Positions 41,327 to 45,685 of a stretch of 45,685 nt of DNA are shown in pieces (the first letter of the stretch is position 1; every line of letters starts with the position of its first letter). The DNA comes from Terriglobia bacterium (GTDB taxonomy: Bacteria; Acidobacteriota; Terriglobia; Terriglobales; SCQP01): the NCBI GenBank assembly GCA_021323595.1, contig JAJPKR010000015.1, positions 1 through 45,685 of the forward strand. The letters are read 5' to 3'. The notes under the pieces are model-generated. The model saw only the letters and a program-made list of their open reading frames with translations, was not told where the DNA came from and made no database searches. The translations under genes were made by a program, and so were the position numbers.

Positions 41327-42465
41327 CGCGCGACGAGCACTTCGGCTAGTGTCGGCAGCAACTGCCGGTAGAGACGCCGCTTCAGGCCGAGATAGCCCTG
41401 GGAGCCGGCGAAGAGATCGCGCATGAGCGCCTGGAAGCGCCGGCTCGCCGCCGTGAAGCCCAGCATGCGATCAATGACCGTGGCGCCGAGGAACCGGCCG
41501 CGATAAAAACGCGGCGCGATCCGCGCCGCCCACTCCAGTTCCGGTACGAAGTCGCTGCGCAGCGCCGCCTCGTATCGCTCGGGCCGGTTCGCCAGCAAGG
41601 CCTCGGCGAGCAGTTCGCCCGAACGCAGGGCGTAGTATAGGCCCTCGCCGGTGATCGGATCCACCAGGCCGGCGGCATCGCCGGCCAATGCCCACCCGGG
41701 ACCGGCGAACCGCAGGTGCCTAAGTGTCTCGAGGCGCGGCGCCGGCAGCAGGTGGGCGTAGAAGCGACTGTCCCGGATGCTGAGGCCGGCGGCAGCAAGC
41801 CAGGATTCCAGCCGCCGCCGCAGCGCCCCGTTTCCGCCTTCGGGCACGGCGCCGCAGATGCCGGCGGAGATGTGGTCGCGGCGCGGAAAGGTCCAGATAT
41901 AGCCGTCGAGATCCGGCTCGAATTTGACTTGCAGCCGGGGGCTCGTCCCCGGCACGTAATAGCCCAGGGCGGTCATGAAATCGGCGGAAGTCAGTTGCGG
42001 GGCGAAGGCCGCACGGAAGGGGTTGCGCGCTCCGGCGGCAATGACGGCAAAATCGGCGCGGCCGGCGGCGCCGGCGGCGGTTTTGAAGCGCCAGCCCTGC
42101 GCCGCATCCCGGTCCAAAGCGACCACCCGGTCGCGAATGAGTTCGGCGCCGGCCTGGCGGGCGCGGTCGAGCAATAGACCGTTTAGCTGCAACCGGGGCA
42201 TGACGGCGATAGGTCGGTCGAGCCGCAACGTCACGGAACGGCCGTCGCGGCCGATCAGCTCGCATTCCGCGAGCAGGTGCTGGCGGCATGCTTCCCGCAG
42301 AAACGGGTAGCGGCGCAACGCCTTATCGGTCAGACCGCCGCCGCAAGGTTTCTCCCAAGCGAGCTTCTCGTCGAACAGGGTGACCGACCGGCCCGCCGCT
42401 GCCAGGCGCTCCGCTGCGAGCGCGCCCGCCGGGCCGCCGCCGATCACGAGAACCACGTCGCCCAC
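41323..42465 (-). CDS. geranylgeranyl-reductase-family FAD oxidoreductase
   Basis: The 380-residue flavoprotein has the N-terminal FAD-binding motif VVLVIGGGPAGALAAERLAA, the family cofactor loop KLAWEKPCGGGLT and a second FAD site WALAGDAAGLVDPITGEGLY. The family reduces isoprenoid double bonds (geranylgeranyl groups, menaquinone chains or archaeal-type lipids). The start is taken as the GTG at 42465, directly before the first beta strand; the open frame extends upstream but is unlikely, and no ribosome site is strong. It is coupled to hemL through an ATGA overlap, recalling the pairing of tetrapyrrole and isoprenoid-chain genes in phototrophs; whether pigment-related is not known. Confidence 0.82.
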   Translation of the reverse strand: MGDVVLVIGGGPAGALAAERLAAAGRSVTLFDEKLAWEKPCGGGLTDKALRRYPFLREACRQHLLAECELIGRDGRSVTLRLDRPIAVMPRLQLNGLLLDRARQAGAELIRDRVVALDRDAAQGWRFKTAAGAAGRADFAVIAAGARNPFRAAFAPQLTSADFMTALGYYVPGTSPRLQVKFEPDLDGYIWTFPRRDHISAGICGAVPEGGNGALRRRLESWLAAAGLSIRDSRFYAHLLPAPRLETLRHLRFAGPGWALAGDAAGLVDPITGEGLYYALRSGELLAEALLANRPERYEAALRSDFVPELEWAARIAPRFYRGRFLGATVIDRMLGFTAASRRFQALMRDLFAGSQGYLGLKRRLYRQLLPTLAEVLVAR

Positions 42466-42551
42466 TTTCGCATGATAGCCCGCTTGCGTGCGTGCAAACG
42501 GCGGAGGCGATAGACTGCAGCGAGCGCGATTGCAACGCTTCCAGCGCAAAT

Positions 42552-43365
42552 ATGGCGAAAAGGCGATGGGCGGTGACGGCGCGGGGCTTGGGAACGGCCG
42601 CCGGTCTCTTGATTGCCGCTAGCGCGGCGTTGCGACCGCAGCCGGCCGCTTCGGCCAGGCCGGCCGGGGCGGAACGCTCGCTCTTCGTCAAGATCAATGC
42701 CGCGCGGGGCCGCGCGGGGCTGCCCGCGTTGACATGGGACGACCGCTTGCAGCAAGCGGCGGAGCGCCACGCCGCGGCCATGGCGGCACGCGGAAAGCTC
42801 AGCCATCAGCTTGCGGGCGAAGCGCCGCTGGCAGCGCGTATCGCCTCGGCAGGCGAGGTCGCGCCGGCGGAGTTGGCGGAAAATGTCGCCGTCGGCCCCA
42901 GCGCCGCAGCCGTGCATGAGCAGTTGATGGCCTCGCCGCCGCATCGTGCGAATATTCTCAGCGCTAGGTTGAATGCCGTCGGCATCGGAGCCGTAGCGAG
43001 CGGCGGCGCACTTTGGGTAACGGAGGATTTTGCCCGCCAGCCGCCCGCGCGCGATGCTGCCGGCATGGCCGATTGGATCGCGGCGCGCATGGCAGAAGCC
43101 CGGCGAGCGCGCCGGCTGGCGCCCTTGCTGCGGAGCCGTTTGCCGGCTGGCAACGCGCGGCTCTTTGGACCCGCACGCGGCGCTGGCCCTCTTTCCGCAG
43201 GCCGCGGCCGCTACCGTCTTCTCCACCTTCGGCACCACGCCCTTGCCCCCTGGCCTGCTCGTCCATTTGCGCGAAGCGTCAGCGTGCGCCTTGACCGTCT
43301 GTTTTGCGCGCAACGATCCTTACCCCGGCGGGGTCTACTGGGCCGCCGTCGTGTTCTTCCGCTAG
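42552..43365 (+). pseudogene. CAP/SCP-domain secreted protein, frameshifted
   Basis: The first frame (ATG at 42552) gives a leader (GLGTAAGLLIAASAALRP) and a CAP domain: KINAARGRAGLPALTWDDRL, AAERHAAAMAARGKLSHQLA, AELAENVAVGPS and EQLMASPPHRANIL with WVTEDFAR. Near 43155 the reading must shift by one base: the next frame continues DPHAALALFPQAAAATVFST, then CFARNDPYPGGVYWAAVVFF and a TAG at 43363-43365, the C-terminal part seen in related proteins. Without the shift the first frame runs on through unlikely Arg-rich sequence into the ABC transporter. It is either a young pseudogene or a sequencing indel. It is divergent from the flavoprotein gene. Confidence 0.72.
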
Positions 43366-43479
43366 CCGGCGCCAAGCGAGAGCCATCGCGGGAGGTTGGC
43401 CTTGAGTGTTCCCCGACGCCGCCGTCGCAAGCGGCCCTTATAATTGAGAGTACGCCGCTCCCGGCCAACCGCGGGCTGC

Positions 43480-45228
43480 ATGTCTTTCGCCCTCCTTCGC
43501 ACGCTGGTTCCTTACCTGCGGCGCTATCGCCGGCAGTATGCGCTCGGCTTTACGGTGCTGCTGGTCAACGTCGCCGTTTTCACCACCATTCCGTACATTT
43601 TGAAGCTGGCGATCGACGGCCTGAGCCGCGGCCTGACGCGCGGCCATCTCGCCGACTTGTGCTTGCTATTGGTGGCGGCGGTGCTGGCGCGCGGCCTGCT
43701 GCAATATTGGCAGCGCTTGATCCTGATCACCACGTCTCGTGACATCGAGTACGACCTGCGGAACGACTTGTTGTGGCACCTGGAGAAGCTGTCCATGAGC
43801 TTCTTTCAGGAATACCGCACCGGCGACCTGATGGCACGCTCCACCAACGACCTCAACGCCGTCCGCAACATGCTGGGGCCCGGGATCATGTACTCGGCCA
43901 ACGCCGTGGTGCTGGTGGTCGTGGTGCTGGCGATTCTCTTGCGGCTGGACTGGCGACTGACGCTCATCGCTTTCATCCCGGCGCCGGCGATCTCGCTGTG
44001 CGTGCAGTGGTTCGGCAAGCGCATCCACGACCGCTTCGAGCGCATTCAGGCGATGTTCTCGACCTTGGCCACCCGTGTCGAAGAAAACTTGACCGGATTG
44101 CGCGTGGTGCGCGCCTTCGCCCGCGAGCCGCAAGAAACGGAAGCGTTCGAGAGACTGAACGCCGACTACGTTCGCCGCAATCTGCGCCTGGTGAAGCTGT
44201 CGGGGAGCTTCGATCCGCTGCTGCAGTTTCTGCTGGGCATCGCTTTCGTGCTGGTGCTGTGGTTCGGGGGGCGGGCGGTGCTGGAGCATCAGATCTCGCT
44301 CGGCAGCTTCGTGGCGTTCAACGCCTACATGATGCAGATGTCGTTTCCGATGATCGCGCTGGGGTTTGTGATCAATATCGTCCAGCGTGGCACGGCGTCG
44401 CTCGAGCGCATCCAACAGATCTTTCGCACCCAGCCGGCCATCGCCGACGGGCCGGGAACCGATTTTACGATTCGCGAACTCGAGGGCACCATCGAGTTTT
44501 GCCATTTGACCTTCTCCTACAACGGCGGGCCGCCCGTCCTGAAGGACATCAATCTGCGCATCCCGGCGGGCAGCACGGTGGCGCTGGTGGGCCACACTGG
44601 CGCTGGCAAGTCCACGCTGGCCTCGCTGCTGCCGCGCTTTTATGATGCCGCGCCGGGTATGGTGCGGGTGGATGGACGAGACATCGCGACCATTCCGGTT
44701 GAGGTGCTGCGCCGCTCCATCGGCATGGTGCCGCAGGAGGCGTTTCTATTCAGCGACACGCTGCGCGCCAATATCGCCTTCGGCGTCGCCGACGCCACCG
44801 ACGAGCAAGTCGAGGCGGCGGCTAACGTCGCCAGCCTCGCCGTGGACGTCGCCGATTTTCCCGAGGGGTACCGCACGCGCGTGGGCGAGCGCGGACTAAC
44901 GCTCTCCGGCGGCCAAAAGCAGCGCACCGCGCTGGCCCGGGCGGTACTGCGCGATCCAAAGATTCTGATCCTGGACGATGCGCTCTCGAGCGTCGATACC
45001 TTGACCGAAGAGCGCATCCTCGAGCGCTTGCAAGAGGTCACGCGCGGGCGCACGACGCTTTTGATCAGCCATCGCATCTCGACCATCCGCGGCGCCGACC
45101 ACATCGTCGTGCTGCAAGACGGCGCTATCGTGGAGCAGGGGACGCATGCCGAGTTGATCGGTTTAGGCGGCGTGTACGCCGAGTTGTACGAGAAGCAACT
45201 GCTCGAGGAGGAGTTGGAGAAGGTCTAG
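43480..45228 (+). CDS. ABC exporter half-transporter with a degenerate catalytic site (MdlA-like)
   Basis: The 582-residue protein has a six-helix membrane domain (about 1-310, beginning MSFALLRTLVPYLRRYRR) fused to an ATPase domain. Walker A is GHTGAGKST with Lys377, the Q-loop MVPQEAFLFSD is present, the signature is LSGGQ at 475-479, Walker B is LILDDALSSVD and the switch His is in LISHRIST. The residue after the Walker B Asp is Asp500 instead of the catalytic Glu, as in one half of heterodimeric exporters such as E. coli MdlA. The partner starts six bases after its stop. The ATG at 43480 is preferred to an upstream TTG because the family begins near this point. Confidence 0.92.
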   Translation: MSFALLRTLVPYLRRYRRQYALGFTVLLVNVAVFTTIPYILKLAIDGLSRGLTRGHLADLCLLLVAAVLARGLLQYWQRLILITTSRDIEYDLRNDLLWHLEKLSMSFFQEYRTGDLMARSTNDLNAVRNMLGPGIMYSANAVVLVVVVLAILLRLDWRLTLIAFIPAPAISLCVQWFGKRIHDRFERIQAMFSTLATRVEENLTGLRVVRAFAREPQETEAFERLNADYVRRNLRLVKLSGSFDPLLQFLLGIAFVLVLWFGGRAVLEHQISLGSFVAFNAYMMQMSFPMIALGFVINIVQRGTASLERIQQIFRTQPAIADGPGTDFTIRELEGTIEFCHLTFSYNGGPPVLKDINLRIPAGSTVALVGHTGAGKSTLASLLPRFYDAAPGMVRVDGRDIATIPVEVLRRSIGMVPQEAFLFSDTLRANIAFGVADATDEQVEAAANVASLAVDVADFPEGYRTRVGERGLTLSGGQKQRTALARAVLRDPKILILDDALSSVDTLTEERILERLQEVTRGRTTLLISHRISTIRGADHIVVLQDGAIVEQGTHAELIGLGGVYAELYEKQLLEEELEKV

Positions 45229-45234
45229 GGCGGC

Positions 45235-45685
45235 ATGGCGCGGCAAGAGGAAGAAGTACTCGGCAAAGCCTACGACGGCCGGCTCATGCGGCGGCTCTTG
45301 GGCTACGTGCGCCCCTATTGGCCGCAGGTGCTGCTGGCCACCTTGGCGGCGGTGCTCCATTCCGTGACCCAGGTGGTGGGTCCCTTCCTCAACAAAGTCG
45401 TCATCGACCAGTACCTGTTTCCCACCCACGCCCCCGGCGCGCACTCGTTCCTGTCGCGTTACTTGCCGGCCGACGCCATGCGCGGCCTCACCGCCGTGGG
45501 GGTGCTCTACATCCTGATGCTGGTGATCGGCTTCGGGCTCGATTTCGCGCAGACCTACGCCATGCAATGGGTGGGCCAGCATTCCATGTACGATTTGCGG
45601 CGCGACCTGTTCCGGCATTTGCAGCGCCTGCAGGTGGCGTTTTTCGATAAAAATCCCGTGGGGCGGCTGGTGACGCGCGTCACCA
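45235..45685 (+). CDS. second ABC exporter half-transporter (MdlB-like), 3' end cut by window
   Basis: The first 150 residues are visible: an acidic start MARQEEEVLGKAYDGRLMRR, then membrane helices (LLATLAAVLHSVTQVVGPFL, LTAVGVLYILMLVIGFGLDF) and the coupling segment MQWVGQHSMYDLRRDLFRHL followed by FFDKNPVGRLVTRV, diagnostic of ABC type-1 exporter membrane domains. The ATPase domain lies beyond the window. It follows the MdlA-like gene by six bases and presumably supplies the intact catalytic Glu for the pair. The substrate of such exporters (drug, lipid or peptide) cannot be told. Confidence 0.9.
   Translation, partial: MARQEEEVLGKAYDGRLMRRLLGYVRPYWPQVLLATLAAVLHSVTQVVGPFLNKVVIDQYLFPTHAPGAHSFLSRYLPADAMRGLTAVGVLYILMLVIGFGLDFAQTYAMQWVGQHSMYDLRRDLFRHLQRLQVAFFDKNPVGRLVTRVT

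Overview
The window is about 45.7 kb of GC-rich bacterial chromosome. The gene content points to an acidobacterium: an Oar-type TonB receptor with an N-terminal carboxypeptidase-regulatory domain, secreted amidohydrolases, a YncE-like propeller, a CocE-type hydrolase, a DUF4382 protein, a remnant resembling an acidobacterial orphan permease, and both HU and a histone-tail-like protein. This placement rests on family content and is not proven by a marker gene.

Layout. (1) 1-2451 is an accessory patch. It holds an IS481-like transposase tail, two small membrane-anchored unknowns, a decayed C-terminus of a helicase-type restriction enzyme with two frameshifts, a coupled unknown protein, and a tRNA-3'-end-like sequence that may mark an integration boundary. 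(2) 2591-13322 carries mostly secreted, single-gene catabolic or envelope functions: S15/CocE hydrolase, two amidohydrolases, beta-propeller, Cache-like periplasmic protein, parallel beta-helix protein and a metal-cluster-type outer membrane protein. Two gene fossils lie between them. (3) 13529-22603 has a PAS histidine kinase, the TonB receptor with a small membrane protein, a GH79-like glycosidase, a cytochrome-b561-like plus YceI pair (the arrangement of E. coli yceJ-yceI) and a radical SAM/SPASM protein. The radical SAM gene is translationally coupled to the remains of a sulfide:quinone oxidoreductase. (4) 23232-29182 is a stress and energy block: tandem UspA, ADP-forming acyl-CoA synthetase, the last third of a P-type ATPase (truncated and frameshifted), a two-PAS kinase, and a response regulator that overlaps the kinase tail to tail. 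(5) 29319-36551 has a secreted TIM-barrel protein, dinB, a duplicated small membrane protein, a DUF4382 protein followed by two very strong palindromes, alkA and a DnaC-like ATPase. (6) 36667-45685 is core-like: a good sigma70 promoter driving rpsA (six S1 domains), a histone-tail-like protein, HU, an XRE regulator, a geranylgeranyl-reductase-family flavoprotein coupled to hemL, a frameshifted CAP-domain protein and a heterodimeric ABC exporter cut by the window end.

I found no intact defence island, CRISPR array, prophage or biosynthetic cluster. The most distinctive signals are regulatory and evolutionary. One is a perfect 12-bp hairpin that captures the Shine-Dalgarno sequence of the beta-helix gene. 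Another is an 18-bp tandem repeat inside a signal peptide. The third is an unusual number of recognisable gene remnants (restriction enzyme, SQR, P-type ATPase, porin tail, permease start, CAP protein), which suggests either real genome erosion or a draft assembly with indel errors.
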